Counted from the first letter of the stretch, positions 30,061 through 41,226 are shown. The stretch: DNA of 64,000 nucleotides from Providencia zhijiangensis (GCF_030315915.2 NZ_CP135990.1:3100001-3164000); one strand, 5' to 3'. The notes: a model not told the origin generated them from the sequence alone. Program-made: numbers and translations.

Positions 30061-30098
30061 TAAGCTGAAGTAATGATTGCTCTCATTACTTCAGCTTA
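30061..30098. repeat. 15-bp perfect inverted repeat between major pilin and usher genes
   Basis: TAAGCTGAAGTAATG (30061-30075) and its exact complement CATTACTTCAGCTTA (30084-30098) are separated by 8 bases. In fimbrial operons a hairpin here stabilises the abundant major-pilin mRNA or partly terminates it, setting subunit stoichiometry. The minus-strand sequence after it is AT-rich but lacks a clean T-run. Confidence 0.85.
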
Positions 30099-30628
30099 CC
30101 GTTAATAACTAATGCATTAAATTAGTTATACGACAATACGAAATCAGTTACCGCTTGGAATTCACCCGCAACGATATCAACTGGAGCTTCTGGTTTACCT
30201 TGGCTACCTAAACCTTTCACGTATGCAGCAAATTGCAGGGTGTTAGTTGTGCCTTGCAGTTTGTGCTCAGATTTAGTGACTTCATTTAATACGATTGGGT
30301 CATTATTGCTATCTACGATCTGGATACCCGCACCTGCAGCAGTACCTGTAATAGCTAATAGTGATTTAGGGTCATTTGTAGCGGCCGCACCTGAAAATGT
30401 AATATTCACGGAATCACCTGTTTCTACAGTACAGTCAATTAATTTAATATCGAACATAACTGGTGAAGATTGACCGTCTGAAGTACCACCATTTTTTAAT
30501 ACCACATCAGCGATTTGGCCTAAATCTACAGTTTGGTCAATAGAAGATGGGTCAATAGAACAAGGTGCAGTGATGATGCTACCAGTGAAAGTGACTTTAC
30601 CATTACCGTGGTTAACTGGCGCTGCGTT

Positions 30629-31957
30629 CTGATGAATCCCCTAATGATTTTGGTAAAAATCATTAAGTTAAGGTGGATACACATCTTGTCATATGATCAA
30701 ATGGTTTCGCGAAAAATCAATAATCAGACAACAAGATGTGCGAACTCGATATTTTACACGACTCTCTTTACCAATTCTGCCCCGAATTACACTTAAAACG
30801 ACTCAACAGCTTAACGTTGGCTTGCCACGCATTACTTGACTGTAAAACTCTCACTCTTACCGAACTTGGCCGTAACCTGCCAACCAAAGCGAGAACAAAA
30901 CATAACATCAAACGAATCGACCGATTGTTAGGTAATCGTCACCTCCACAAAGAGCGACTCGCTGTATACCGTTGGCATGCTAGCTTTATCTGTTCGGGCA
31001 ATACGATGCCCATTGTACTTGTTGACTGGTCTGATATTCGTGAGCAAAAACGACTTATGGTATTGCGAGCTTCAGTCGCACTACACGGTCGTTCTGTTAC
31101 TCTTTATGAGAAAGCGTTCCCGCTTTCAGAGCAATGTTCAAAGAAAGCTCATGACCAATTTCTAGCCGACCTTGCGAGCATTCTACCGAGTAACACCACA
31201 CCGCTCATTGTCAGTGATGCTGGCTTTAAAGTGCCATGGTATAAATCCGTTGAGAAGCTGGGTTGGTACTGGTTAAGTCGAGTAAGAGGAAAAGTACAAT
31301 ATGCAGACCTAGGAGCGGAAAACTGGAAACCTATCAGCAACTTACATGATATGTCATCTAGTCACTCAAAGACTTTAGGCTATAAGAGGCTGACTAAAAG
31401 CAATCCAATCTCATGCCAAATTCTATTGTATAAATCTCGCTCTAAAGGCCGAAAAAATCAGCGCTCGACACGGACTCATTGTCACCACCCGTCACCTAAA
31501 ATCTACTCAGCGTCGGCAAAGGAGCCATGGGTTCTAGCAACTAACTTACCTGTTGAAATTCGAACACCCAAACAACTTGTTAATATCTATTCGAAGCGAA
31601 TGCAGATTGAAGAAACCTTCCGAGACTTGAAAAGTCCTGCCTACGGACTAGGCCTACGCCATAGCCGAACGAGCAGCTCAGAGCGTTTTGATATCATGCT
31701 GCTAATCGCCCTGATGCTTCAACTAACATGTTGGCTTGCGGGCGTTCATGCTCAGAAACAAGGTTGGGACAAGCACTTCCAGGCTAACACAGTCAGAAAT
31801 CGAAACGTACTCTCAACAGTTCGCTTAGGCATGGAAGTTTTGCGGCATTCTGGCTACACAATAACAAGGGAAGACTTACTCGTGGCTGCAACCCTACTAG
31901 CTCAAAATTTATTCACACATGGTTACGCTTTGGGGAAATTATGAGGGGATCTCTCAG
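30629..31957 (+). mobile_element. IS10-R, complete 1329-bp element
   Basis: The outside end CTGATGAATCCCCTAATG begins at 30629; the inside end finishes ATGAGGGGATCTCTCAG at 31957. Length is exactly the 1329 bp of IS10-R. The 9-bp duplication CGCTGCGTT flanks it (30620-30628 and 31958-31966). The transposase reads opposite to the fimbrial operon. The outside end faces the usher gene, so the outward promoter pOUT, which is established for IS10, would read into the rest of the fimbrial operon. Confidence 0.98.
30736..31944 (+). CDS. IS10-R transposase (IS4 family)
   Basis: This 402-residue DDE transposase, MCELDILHDSLYQFCPELHL to the end THGYALGKL, matches the IS10-R protein as I know it. Catalytic residues include VDWSDIR, VSDAGFK and the Y-(2)-R-(3)-E-(6)-K signature in YSKRMQIEETFRDLKSPAYG. 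The gene is intact, so the element is probably mobile. Confidence 0.98.
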   Translation: MCELDILHDSLYQFCPELHLKRLNSLTLACHALLDCKTLTLTELGRNLPTKARTKHNIKRIDRLLGNRHLHKERLAVYRWHASFICSGNTMPIVLVDWSDIREQKRLMVLRASVALHGRSVTLYEKAFPLSEQCSKKAHDQFLADLASILPSNTTPLIVSDAGFKVPWYKSVEKLGWYWLSRVRGKVQYADLGAENWKPISNLHDMSSSHSKTLGYKRLTKSNPISCQILLYKSRSKGRKNQRSTRTHCHHPSPKIYSASAKEPWVLATNLPVEIRTPKQLVNIYSKRMQIEETFRDLKSPAYGLGLRHSRTSSSERFDIMLLIALMLQLTCWLAGVHAQKQGWDKHFQANTVRNRNVLSTVRLGMEVLRHSGYTITREDLLVAATLLAQNLFTHGYALGKL

Positions 31958-32080
31958 CGCTGCGTTCGCACCAAAACCAATTAATGTCGTTGCTGCGATA
32001 GCCATAAGAGTTTTATTTAATTTCATTAGATGAATCCTCGATTAAGTCGTAATTTAAAGAAAAAAGATAATAAGAAGTTC

Positions 32081-32101
32081 TGTAATTAATTATTAATTAC
32101 A
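32081..32101. promoter_or_regulatory. Palindromic operator candidate before the major pilin gene
   Basis: TGTAATTAAT, a central T, and ATTAATTACA form a perfect 21-bp palindrome 55 bases upstream of the pilin ATG. It could bind a dimeric regulator or form a leader hairpin. The binding protein is unknown. Confidence 0.5.
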
Positions 32102-32769
32102 ATAGAAGCTTAAATTTCAGATACGAAATATAGATAAATATACTTAGGTAAAACCACGATATATTTATGAATACGGTAATTAAATCTTTTTGCCTTTTGA
32201 GCTTTGGTTCACACAAATACTATAATTACACTTAAAAGCTGTAAAGTCGCCATCACCTATCGAAAACAAGAGGTTCAATAGGCAGTTATTTTTTGACACA
32301 TTTACTCATATTACGATTATTTTGATATGTTAAAAATCAATTAGTTACAAATAATGTGTCATTAATTCATACTTAACAACATTTCTTTCACATATATCGG
32401 ACATTACTTTTTTGCAATTCGTTACATCTTTGACGTGTATTATTATCAGCAATTATCCAATTACCACAATTTAGCGTAATAGTTTTTTGCATTTTTAATC
32501 CAAATTTATATGTATCAAAAAGAAAATGGTTAATTCTAATTTATCTCCATCCGCTATTTTTTCTAATAAATAAGAACTCAGTCTCATTTATTAGACATAA
32601 TGAGAATTATTCAATGTGGATAAAATATATTCTGGTCTAATCAGTGATTCATTAAGGTACTATTTCACACTCAAATATGATGACCATAGTGATTATTTCA
32701 GTGATGGATTGACTGGTATATAAGAATAGCTAGGTAGGAAATTAGAATGGCAAATGCTCTTTAGGTAAA

Positions 32770-32807
32770 AAGAAACACAAAGGCTCAAATGCATTCATTG
32801 AGCCTTT
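32770..32807 (-). terminator. Terminator of yiaA
   Basis: The 10-bp stem AAAGGCTCAA/TTGAGCCTTT (32779-32807) is followed on the minus strand by GTGTTTCTTTTT. It lies 13 bases after the yiaA stop. Confidence 0.85.
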
Positions 32808-32820
32808 GCTAAAACAGTGG

Positions 32821-33309
32821 TTAGCCTTTCATGCTAGGTTCACTATCTTCATTGATGGCAGGTTGTTTCACTTCAAACTTCTTCGGTTGCTCGGCTGGCT
32901 TAGTGGTTTGTAGGTCGCGAATATTCTTTTGCACCGCGATAGAACCAAACATACATAAAAAGAAAGCAATGCCGTAAAAACCTTTTTCACTTGGTAATAG
33001 TTCCGCGTTGTACAGCCCCACAGCCATTAAGGCGATAGATGCAAAGAACGCCACCATACAAGCAATGTAATACGCTTGGGTCGTTGGGATATTATCCATT
33101 TTATCTCGCACTGTTTTCTGGACTGAAATTGAAGAAAACAGCCCCAGTAATAAAATTGCAAAGTAATACCCTTTTTCATTTAACTGCATCTCAGAGCGCC
33201 ATAGCCCAATAAGATACACTGCAATCCCACCAATCACCGCAATCCAAGAAATCAGATGAAATGCATTAAAGCCCGAAAATTCATTATCTAGTGAAGTATT
33301 ATCCTTCAT
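32821..33309 (-). CDS. yiaA: YiaA/YiaB two-helix domain inner-membrane protein
   Basis: This 162-residue inner-membrane protein has four helices arranged as two repeats: [21 protein letters not shown]...[27 protein letters not shown] and [19 protein letters not shown]...[26 protein letters not shown]. The repeat EKG(F/Y)Y and QK(T/N)(V/I)RD signatures define the family; E. coli YiaA is similar. The C-terminal tail is charged and cytoplasmic. I chose ATG 33309 by alignment with E. coli; ATG 33345 (174 residues) also has an AAGG and remains possible. Function unknown. Confidence 0.88.
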   Translation of the reverse strand: MKDNTSLDNEFSGFNAFHLISWIAVIGGIAVYLIGLWRSEMQLNEKGYYFAILLLGLFSSISVQKTVRDKMDNIPTTQAYYIACMVAFFASIALMAVGLYNAELLPSEKGFYGIAFFLCMFGSIAVQKNIRDLQTTKPAEQPKKFEVKQPAINEDSEPSMKG

Positions 33310-33631
33310 ATGAGTAACCTTTCCATAAGTTAAATTGGAACTCATCCTACCTTAGATAATTTGACTTTAATAGTCATTACAAGGTGACAATCATAGTGTG
33401 TAGTTAAAATAGGATTAACTGCAATACATTGATTTTATTTTTAATTATTCATTACAAACTCATAAACAACGCATTAAATGCGTTAAAAGCAAAACCATCA
33501 GAAGCTATTTCGTATTATTCCGAATGGCTTACTTAAATAACATTTTGATTTAACGCTAGCCGATAAATTGCTAGCTAACTTTAGTTCACACCGATTAAGA
33601 TTGAATTCTCCCAGACAACCTGAGAAGCAAG

Positions 33632-34180
33632 ATGACTACCACTTTTATAATTGTTCCTGGCTATACCAATTCCGGTTCTCAACATTGGCAATCCTATATA
33701 GAAAGAAAATACCATAATACTGTGCGCGTCATTCAGGATGACTGGAACGCCCCTAACCATAAATGGATAGAGCGCCTAAACGAGGTGGTTCAAAATACAG
33801 AGGGTGAATTGGTGCTGATTGGACACAGTTGCGGAGCTGTTTGTGTGGCGCAATGGGCGAGCCAATTTCCCAACCATCGAGTAAAAGCGATGATCCTCGC
33901 TACCCCTGCGGATGTTGATTCCCCTTCTGCCCTACTCGATATTCAACAGCAGCGACCGCTACCCAGCAAAAAGCTTCCAAGCCCTTCTTTGCTTATTTAT
34001 ACCGATAATGATCCACATCTTGGCACCGAAAAAGCCCATCAGCTTGCCGAGATATGGGGCAGCCAACTTATGTTGGTTAAAGGCGGTGAGCATTTAAATA
34101 CTGATGCAGGATATGGCGAATGGCATGAAGGCGAGCGGTTGATTGAAGAGTTTGTGGGGAGAGGGTTTGTGGGCAGATAG
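33632..34180 (+). CDS. RBBP9/YdeN-type alpha/beta hydrolase
   Basis: This 182-residue cytoplasmic serine hydrolase has the compact RBBP9/YdeN fold (DUF452-like length). The N-terminal motif IVPGYTNSGSQHWQSY, the nucleophile elbow GHSCGA (Ser near residue 73), an Asp in LLIYTDNDPHLG and the His in KGGEHLN form the triad. Substrate is unknown. The C-terminal EFVGRGFVGR and the stop arise from a 17-base tandem duplication, so the end has probably drifted recently. Confidence 0.88.
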   Translation: MTTTFIIVPGYTNSGSQHWQSYIERKYHNTVRVIQDDWNAPNHKWIERLNEVVQNTEGELVLIGHSCGAVCVAQWASQFPNHRVKAMILATPADVDSPSALLDIQQQRPLPSKKLPSPSLLIYTDNDPHLGTEKAHQLAEIWGSQLMLVKGGEHLNTDAGYGEWHEGERLIEEFVGRGFVGR

Positions 34181-34195
34181 GGTTTGTGGGCAAAT
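34147..34195 (+). repeat. 17-bp tandem repeat at the hydrolase stop codon
   Basis: AGGGTTTGTGGGCAGAT (34162-34178) is followed by AGGGTTTGTGGGCAAAT (34179-34195), with a degenerate third copy just before. The hydrolase TAG (34178-34180) lies across the repeat junction. This is the mark of replication slippage. Confidence 0.85.
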
Positions 34196-34220
34196 AGTTT
34201 TTACCCGTGCTTCAGACACA

Positions 34221-34250
34221 AAAAAGCCACTTCTTTCGAAGTGGCTTTTT
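34221..34250. terminator. Bidirectional terminator between the hydrolase and tRNA-Ile2
   Basis: AAAAAGCCACTTC and GAAGTGGCTTTTT (13-bp perfect stem, TTTC loop) give T-runs on both strands. It can end both the hydrolase transcript (+) and the tRNA transcript (-). Confidence 0.95.
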
Positions 34251-34273
34251 GCGCTGATTTAACAGCTAAAATT

Positions 34274-34350
34274 TGGTGGCCCCTACTGGACTTGAACCAG
34301 TGACCAAGCGATTATGAGTCGCCTGCTCTAACCAACTGAGCTAAGGGGCC
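34274..34350 (-). tRNA. ileX: tRNA-Ile2 with CAU anticodon (lysidine-modified)
   Basis: The 77-base minus-strand gene begins GGCCCCTTAGCTCAG and ends with encoded CCA. The acceptor stem GGCCCCT/AGGGGCC, D arm, anticodon loop CTCATAA (anticodon CAT) and T arm CTGGTTCAAGTCCAG are complete. The CAU anticodon with this acceptor stem is the minor isoleucine tRNA that reads AUA after TilS adds lysidine, not methionine. It sits in the same neighbourhood as E. coli ileX. Confidence 0.96.
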
Positions 34351-34362
34351 AAAGTGGTGCCG

Positions 34363-34391
34363 ATTATACGTGCTGTTTTGGTGAAGGTCTA
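34363..34391 (-). promoter_or_regulatory. Promoter of tRNA-Ile2
   Basis: On the minus strand, -35 TAGACC (34391-34386), a 17-base spacer and a perfect -10 TATAAT (34368-34363) precede the tRNA. The GC-rich discriminator CGGCACC after the -10 is typical of stringently controlled stable-RNA promoters. Confidence 0.85.
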
Positions 34392-34705
34392 GTATTTCAA
34401 AACTATATGGTGAATTTGTATCCAAGCCATAGCATCAGCCTATAATTCAATGGCATGGCATCATCAAAAGCCATCATTCCCATCTTAATTATCGGATTTT
34501 AATCTAGGATTCCATTCTTTATTAGAACGCCATTTATGAACAAACCTGCGTTAACGACTACCCTATAGTAAATAATCGGGCGTAAAGATTGAGTTTTCCC
34601 ATTCTAATTTATTAAGCATTCTTTGTTCAATTGATTGATATAAAACAATAATTTTATACTTCATATAGAACATGATGATATTAGACAAACAGTTATAGGA
34701 CGATA
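34392..34705. other. Intergenic region before the DapB-like dehydrogenase
   Basis: This stretch of about 310 bases separates the divergent tRNA and dehydrogenase genes. It is AT-rich and has no open frame or strong hairpin; it presumably holds the dehydrogenase promoter, which I could not place confidently. Confidence 0.4.
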
Positions 34706-35779
34706 ATGATGAAAAAAGTACGTGCAGTTCAATATGGTTGTGGAAAGATGGGCAAATTTCTCATCCGTTACCTACAAGAACACGGTGCTGAAGTTGTGGC
34801 GGCTTTTGATATCAACCCGGCCGTGATTGGCAAAGACATTGGTGAAATCGCAGGCACGGCGCTAACTGGTGTGAAAATCCAGCCTCTGAATGAAGCCGAT
34901 AAAGCCCTAGAAACCTTAAAACCCGACGTGGGAATTATTGCTACCCTCAGCACCATGGCAGACTTAGAAGATGCATTCTCCCTCTTCGCTCGACATGGCG
35001 TGAATGCAATCTCAACGGGTGAAGAAGCTCTTTATCCGTGGAACTCTTCCCCTGAAATCACTGAAAAACTCGATGCTTTAGCGAAAGCGAATAACTGCAC
35101 TTTAGCAGGCAGCGGATACCCAGATATGTTCTGGGGCGTGCTTATCGATACCTTGGCGGGTTCTATGCACAAACTGGTCAAAATCAAAGGCTCTAGCTGC
35201 TATAACGTGGAAGATTACGGTATCGCACTGGCGAAAGGTCACGGTGCAGGCTTAACCGTCGATGAATTTAATCAGCAAATTGGTAACTATAACGACCTGC
35301 CATATGCGGTTATCGCTGAGAAAATTGAGAGCGGGGAATATGCGCCACCATATATGTGGACACAAAATGGTTGGCTGTGCAGCCGTTTAGGTCTGACTAT
35401 TACCAATCAAACTCAGCGCTGCGTACCGCAAATTGCCAAAGAAGATATCTATTCAGACACCTTAAAAATGACGGTGAAAAAAGGCGATGTATTAGGATTG
35501 TCTGCGGTGGTAATCACTGAAACAGCGGAAGGCGTCACCTTAGAAACGGAATGTATCGGTAAAATTTTAACGGCGGATGAGTGTGACAAAAACAGTTGGC
35601 AGCTAATTGGTGAGCCAGATACGGCGATTGAAGTGAATAATCCTGCAACCGTGGAATTAACCTGCGCAAACTTGGTTAACCGTATCCCAGCGCTGATCAA
35701 CAGCCCTGCGGGCTACACCACCACGGAAAAAATGCCAAATAACGTGTATATGACCAAACCAATGCACGAATATTTATAA
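34706..35779 (+). CDS. NAD(P)-dependent amine dehydrogenase, DapB-like (2,4-diaminopentanoate dehydrogenase family)
   Basis: This 357-residue cytoplasmic oxidoreductase has an N-terminal Rossmann fold (QYGCGKMGKFLIRYLQEHG, residues about 9-27) of the dihydrodipicolinate-reductase type, followed by a C-terminal catalytic domain with GSGYPDMFWGVL and EDYGIALAKGHGAG. The architecture matches 2,4-diaminopentanoate dehydrogenase (ornithine fermentation) and related uncharacterised amine dehydrogenases. No other ornithine-degradation gene is adjacent, so the substrate is unknown. It is single with its own terminator. Confidence 0.75.
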   Translation: MMKKVRAVQYGCGKMGKFLIRYLQEHGAEVVAAFDINPAVIGKDIGEIAGTALTGVKIQPLNEADKALETLKPDVGIIATLSTMADLEDAFSLFARHGVNAISTGEEALYPWNSSPEITEKLDALAKANNCTLAGSGYPDMFWGVLIDTLAGSMHKLVKIKGSSCYNVEDYGIALAKGHGAGLTVDEFNQQIGNYNDLPYAVIAEKIESGEYAPPYMWTQNGWLCSRLGLTITNQTQRCVPQIAKEDIYSDTLKMTVKKGDVLGLSAVVITETAEGVTLETECIGKILTADECDKNSWQLIGEPDTAIEVNNPATVELTCANLVNRIPALINSPAGYTTTEKMPNNVYMTKPMHEYL

Positions 35780-35807
35780 TTAAATGATTTAATCAAACAT
35801 TAATCAT

Positions 35808-35836
35808 ATAGCCCACATCTCGTGGGCTATTTTTTG
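35808..35836. terminator. Terminator between the dehydrogenase and acetyltransferase genes
   Basis: ATAGCCCAC and GTGGGCTAT (9-bp stem, 5-base loop) are followed by TTTTTT on the plus strand. It ends the dehydrogenase gene; the convergent acetyltransferase stop lies right after it. Confidence 0.92.
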
Positions 35837-35838
35837 AC

Positions 35839-36435
35839 TTAGCGAGGCTTTGTCATCTGCCATTCTAAGTGGCGACGCACTGCCGGCCACTCATTATTTA
35901 AGATGCTATAAACGCAGGTATCTCGTAGCTCACCCGTACGAGTTAGCATATGGTTACGTAAAATCCCATCGAGTTTTGCCCCTAAACGCTCAATCGCTTT
36001 ACGGCTTTGATGATTTAAAAAGTGCGTTCTTAGCTCCACGGCAACACATTCTAATTCTTCAAACGCATGTTTTAACAACAAGTATTTAGCTTCTGTGTTG
36101 ATTGGTGTGCGCTGGGCTTCAGTGCCATACCATGTCGCCCCGATTTCTACACGGCGAACCCCTTGATCGATGCGCATATACGAAGTCATACCAACGGCTT
36201 TGCCTGTCGGCTTGTCAATAATCGCGAATGGCACCATCTCTTTTTGCTCAAAACGCGCAAGGCGCATGTCGACATCTTTCGCGACATTTTCCGGTTCAGG
36301 TACCGAGGTATACCACAGGTGATGCAACTTATCTCGTTCAATAATCTCAGCATAAACAGCATCATGGTGATGGGTTAATGGTTCTAATCGAACATGGTTG
36401 CCTTCTAAGGTGACAGCTTGGCAAATCTCTTTCAT
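35839..36435 (-). CDS. GNAT acetyltransferase (RimJ/RimL-like)
   Basis: This 198-residue cytoplasmic N-acetyltransferase has the RimJ/RimL type pattern: N-terminal LEGNHVRLEPLTHHHDAVY, central beta strand GVRRVEIGATWYGTEAQRTPINTEAKYLLLKHAFE with the acetyl-CoA loop replaced by the variant QRTPIN, then ELRTHFLNHQSRKAIERLGA (the common N-x-x-S-R-K-A motif). Substrate is unknown. It is single and convergent with the dehydrogenase. Confidence 0.87.
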   Translation of the reverse strand: MKEICQAVTLEGNHVRLEPLTHHHDAVYAEIIERDKLHHLWYTSVPEPENVAKDVDMRLARFEQKEMVPFAIIDKPTGKAVGMTSYMRIDQGVRRVEIGATWYGTEAQRTPINTEAKYLLLKHAFEELECVAVELRTHFLNHQSRKAIERLGAKLDGILRNHMLTRTGELRDTCVYSILNNEWPAVRRHLEWQMTKPR

Positions 36436-36673
36436 CGGCGTATTTCCTGAATAACTCGGTTGTGTGGAGTGAAAACCATCAAATTATGATGTAAATAACC
36501 ATTCTTCTTTGTTGTAACCATTTTTTATGACAGAAAAATAAAACAAAAGAAATAGTCCTGTAAGTTTAATTATTCCTCGTAAAACATATGATAAAAATCA
36601 CAATTTTTTAACATTATTCTTAATTCAATTGTCCATTAGGCTACAGTTAACTCATCTGACCTGTTATTAATAG

Positions 36674-38713
<2,040 letters not shown>

Positions 38714-38725
38714 GTTTTACTGCTC

Positions 38726-38755
38726 CATAAAAAAACCCGCTAATTCAGCGGGTTT
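38726..38755. terminator. Terminator between fadH and sstT
   Basis: AAACCCGC and GCGGGTTT arms (38733-38755, 7-base loop) have an A-run on the left, so the T-run lies on the minus strand after sstT; the plus-strand side has GGGTTT only. It serves sstT best and possibly fadH too. Confidence 0.8.
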
Positions 38756-38765
38756 AAGTTAATGA

Positions 38766-38833
38766 CAAAGAGGGATAAAAGCGTGGTTTTTCCCTCTTTG
38801 TGTTATCAGGCGAAAATCAATAAATTGATTTTC
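38766..38833. repeat. Two further hairpins in the fadH-sstT intergenic region
   Basis: CAAAGAGGGA and TCCCTCTTTG (38766-38800) form a 10-bp stem with an inner AAAA/TTTT pairing. GAAAATCAAT and ATTGATTTTC (38812-38833) form a 22-bp near-continuous palindrome. Neither has a T-run; they probably protect transcript ends. Confidence 0.7.
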
Positions 38834-38888
38834 CTTGTTAGTTTTACAACCCAAAAGAGCCATTTCCAAACCTGATGGGTTTGTCAGC

Positions 38889-40145
38889 TTAGTCTTGAGT
38901 TTGAGATAACTCAGCATCCGCTTGAGCCAGTTTATCGTCTTCCGATAAACATACCGCCGCAGTGAAAAGCACGTCCGTTGAAGAGTTCAGTGCAGTTTCC
39001 GCAGAGTCTTGCAGTACGCCAATCATCACGCCCACTGCAACCACTTGCATCGCTACTTCGTTCGAAATACCGAACATATTACATGCCAGTGGGATCAGTA
39101 ATAATGAACCACCTGCCACGCCAGATGCGCCACACGCACAAACCGCCGCAACTACGCTCAATAACAGTGCAGTAGGGATATCCACAGGAATACCCAGAGT
39201 ATGTACCGCTGCCAGCGTTAATACGGTGATGGTTACCGCAGCACCGCCCATGTTAATGGTTGCACCTAGCGGGATAGAAACAGAATAGGTGTCTTCGTGC
39301 AGATTCATACGGCGACACATCCCCATGTTCACCGGAATGTTAGCTGCGGAGCTACGAGTAAAGAAGGCTGTGACACCGCTTTCACGTAAGCAAGCGAACA
39401 CTAGTGGGTATGGGTTACGTTTAATTTTCCAGTAAACAATCAGTGGGTTAACCACTAATGCTACGATGATCATACAGCCCAGTAATACCGCCAATACGTG
39501 GAAATAGCCTTTTAAGGTTTCAAAACCGGTTGTTGCAATTGTTGAAGACACTAAACCGAAAATACCTAATGGCGCTAAACGAATAACCACACGAACCAGC
39601 TGAGTCACGCTTAACGAAAAATCGTGGATCATGGTTTTGGTGGTTTCATTGGCATGACGCAATGCAATGCCTAAACCAATCGCCCATGCCAAGATACCGA
39701 TATAGTTCCCTTTGATCAGTGCATCGACTGGGTTAGCGAAAATATTAATCAGTAAGCCTTTAAGCACTTCGGCAATATTACCCGGAGGCGTCAGTTGAGT
39801 ATCGCCGACAGCTAAAATCAAGCTGGATGGGAACATAAATGAGCCAATCACCGCCACAACAGCCGCGAAGAATGTCCCTAAAATATACAGTACTAAAATT
39901 GGGCGAATACTGGTTTTTTGCCCTTGGCGATGGTTAGCAATGGACGCCATAACCAACACCCAAACAAGTATTGGGGCAACGGCTTTTAACGCACTAACGA
40001 ACAGGTCACCCAGTAAGCCTACGTTTTTTGCTGCCGACGGCCATAACCATGCCAATAAGATACCTGCAATCAAGCCTGCTAGGATTTGTTTGACCAAACT
40101 ACCTTGACTAATTACTCGCCATAACCCTGCTTTATTTGTATCCAT
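38889..40145 (-). CDS. sstT: Sodium:serine/threonine symporter SstT
   Basis: This 418-residue DAACS-family transporter imports serine and threonine with sodium. Features are the helical hairpins with [39 protein letters not shown] and the C-terminal [27 protein letters not shown]. The sequence is close to E. coli SstT throughout ([23 protein letters not shown]). It is a single gene, convergent with fadH. Confidence 0.97.
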   Translation of the reverse strand: MDTNKAGLWRVISQGSLVKQILAGLIAGILLAWLWPSAAKNVGLLGDLFVSALKAVAPILVWVLVMASIANHRQGQKTSIRPILVLYILGTFFAAVVAVIGSFMFPSSLILAVGDTQLTPPGNIAEVLKGLLINIFANPVDALIKGNYIGILAWAIGLGIALRHANETTKTMIHDFSLSVTQLVRVVIRLAPLGIFGLVSSTIATTGFETLKGYFHVLAVLLGCMIIVALVVNPLIVYWKIKRNPYPLVFACLRESGVTAFFTRSSAANIPVNMGMCRRMNLHEDTYSVSIPLGATINMGGAAVTITVLTLAAVHTLGIPVDIPTALLLSVVAAVCACGASGVAGGSLLLIPLACNMFGISNEVAMQVVAVGVMIGVLQDSAETALNSSTDVLFTAAVCLSEDDKLAQADAELSQTQD

Positions 40146-40363
40146 AATAGACCTTTATAATTTATCTTTTTTAGGAATTAAATGTGTTTGCCGAGCCAGT
40201 ATAAGGAATATTAATCTCCTGAAAAGGCTATTATTCAAAATATACACAATGATTGATTACGGTTAACATTAATTTTACATATCTGTGATCGCAATAGCGT
40301 TTTGTTTCTTATAGGAAACAGAGGACATAGAAAATGAGTGAGGGTTTTCAGATAGTTAAAATA

Positions 40364-40398
40364 AAAAAACACCTCAGATAAATCCAAGGTGTTTTTTT
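40364..40398. terminator. Bidirectional terminator after the frameshifted gene
   Basis: AAAAAACACCT and AGGTGTTTTTTT (40364-40398, 12-base loop) give T-runs on both strands. On the minus strand it closes the hypothetical gene at 40426-41186. Confidence 0.88.
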
Positions 40399-40425
40399 AA
40401 TTGTATTGATTACTGCGAGTAAGAT

Positions 40426-41186
40426 TTAACGATTGATTAAATAGTCACCAAAATAATCTGCTATTTTTGCCTCGTCTACTTTTAAATTTCCTTTCCAACC
40501 GGCCCAAGGCATTTCCATATCAGAACGCCCTTTCGTATTGTTAAGTTGGTTTTCTGCGCTAGTTATATCACCAAAATCGTGCCAACTATCAAGAGACAAA
40601 GAGATAAAAGTATTCGGAATAACGCCAATCAATGCGAGTGAATGCAATATCCCGCGTAATGTGTATTTATCACCTTTAATTAATTTTGCCTCAGATAAAC
40701 GCTTTTCAAATTTTCCAGGAGTTTCATCTTCAGGTGCATTACGTAATAAATCTAATAGTTGATTAAAGACTTTTTTGTCTTCATCGGTAGGCTTTACAGC
40801 ATCAACATTCAATAAATGTCGTAAATTCAAATACGCATAGCTTGGATTTCCGGTATAAGAATTTCCGTAATATAAGCAGTATTGAAAGTAGCTATCATTA
40901 ATACAAATATGTTTGTTATAGCTGCTACAGATCCAGCAACAAAAGCATCCAAACAACGCTGGCGGGTTAATGCGCTTTCATGCTTTAAGCTGTGGAGTTT
41001 ATTCATAATATCTTGATGGTCTGCAAAACATTCAATCTGATTAGCTTGCCATCGAGTATCGTTTAAAAGTGTACGTTCTTTGTCAGATAACAAATCTAAT
41101 GAGTAAGTGGAAACAGCTCGTTCTCCATCATATTGGCTATTTTCGTATTTATAGAGTTTTCGTAAGACCCGCATGACTTGTTGCAC
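40426..41186 (-). pseudogene. Unknown membrane-associated protein, probably frameshifted
   Basis: The first frame (41186-40827, 119 residues) starts at MQQVMRVLRKLYKYENSQYD and ends soon after a transmembrane-like segment (AFVAGSVAAITNIFVLMIATFNTAY). A second frame, open from 40956 to 40426, continues with YYGNSYTGNPSYAYLNLRHLL and a soluble domain ending FGDYLINR. The second frame lacks its own ribosome site and its first 30 residues are a low-quality translation of the membrane segment. A one-base loss or two-base gain near 40870-40860 would explain both. Intact size would be about 250 residues. I do not recognise the family. Confidence 0.6.
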
Positions 41187-41226
41187 AGAACCTCCTCATC
41201 TTTACGCCTATAAATCATTAGATATA

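Larger units (their letters stand above)
30122..32026 (-). pseudogene. Major fimbrial subunit (MrpA-like) interrupted by IS10-R
   Basis: The start ATG is at 32026 (GAGG upstream) and gives the signal peptide MKLNKTLMAIAATTLIGFGA. The mature part resumes at 30619 with PVNHGNGKVTFTGSIITAPC and ends AVTDFVLSYN at 30122. Removing IS10 and one 9-bp duplication restores one frame of 188 residues with pilin cysteines (IITAPCSID, LIDCTVETGD) and the beta-zipper tail with penultimate tyrosine. As the insertion falls at the signal cleavage site, no pilin should be exported. Confidence 0.96.
32027..32820. other. Long AT-rich region upstream of the fimbrial operon
   Basis: This 794-base stretch has no credible gene. 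It should hold the fimbrial promoter (minus strand). It contains a perfect 21-bp palindrome at 32081-32101, a pair of inverted 9-mers TGACACATT (32294-32302) and AATGTGTCA (32353-32361), and the yiaA terminator at its right edge. No mrpI-like recombinase gene and no long inverted repeats of an invertible promoter are visible. Confidence 0.6.

Noticed and set aside
32281..32370. Inverted 9-mers as arms of an invertible fimbrial promoter
   Set aside because: Arms are too short, enclose only 50 bases and no recombinase gene is present.
34274..34350. tRNA-Ile2 as an integration site for the accessory block
   Set aside because: No integrase gene and no repeated tRNA 3' segment is seen on either side.
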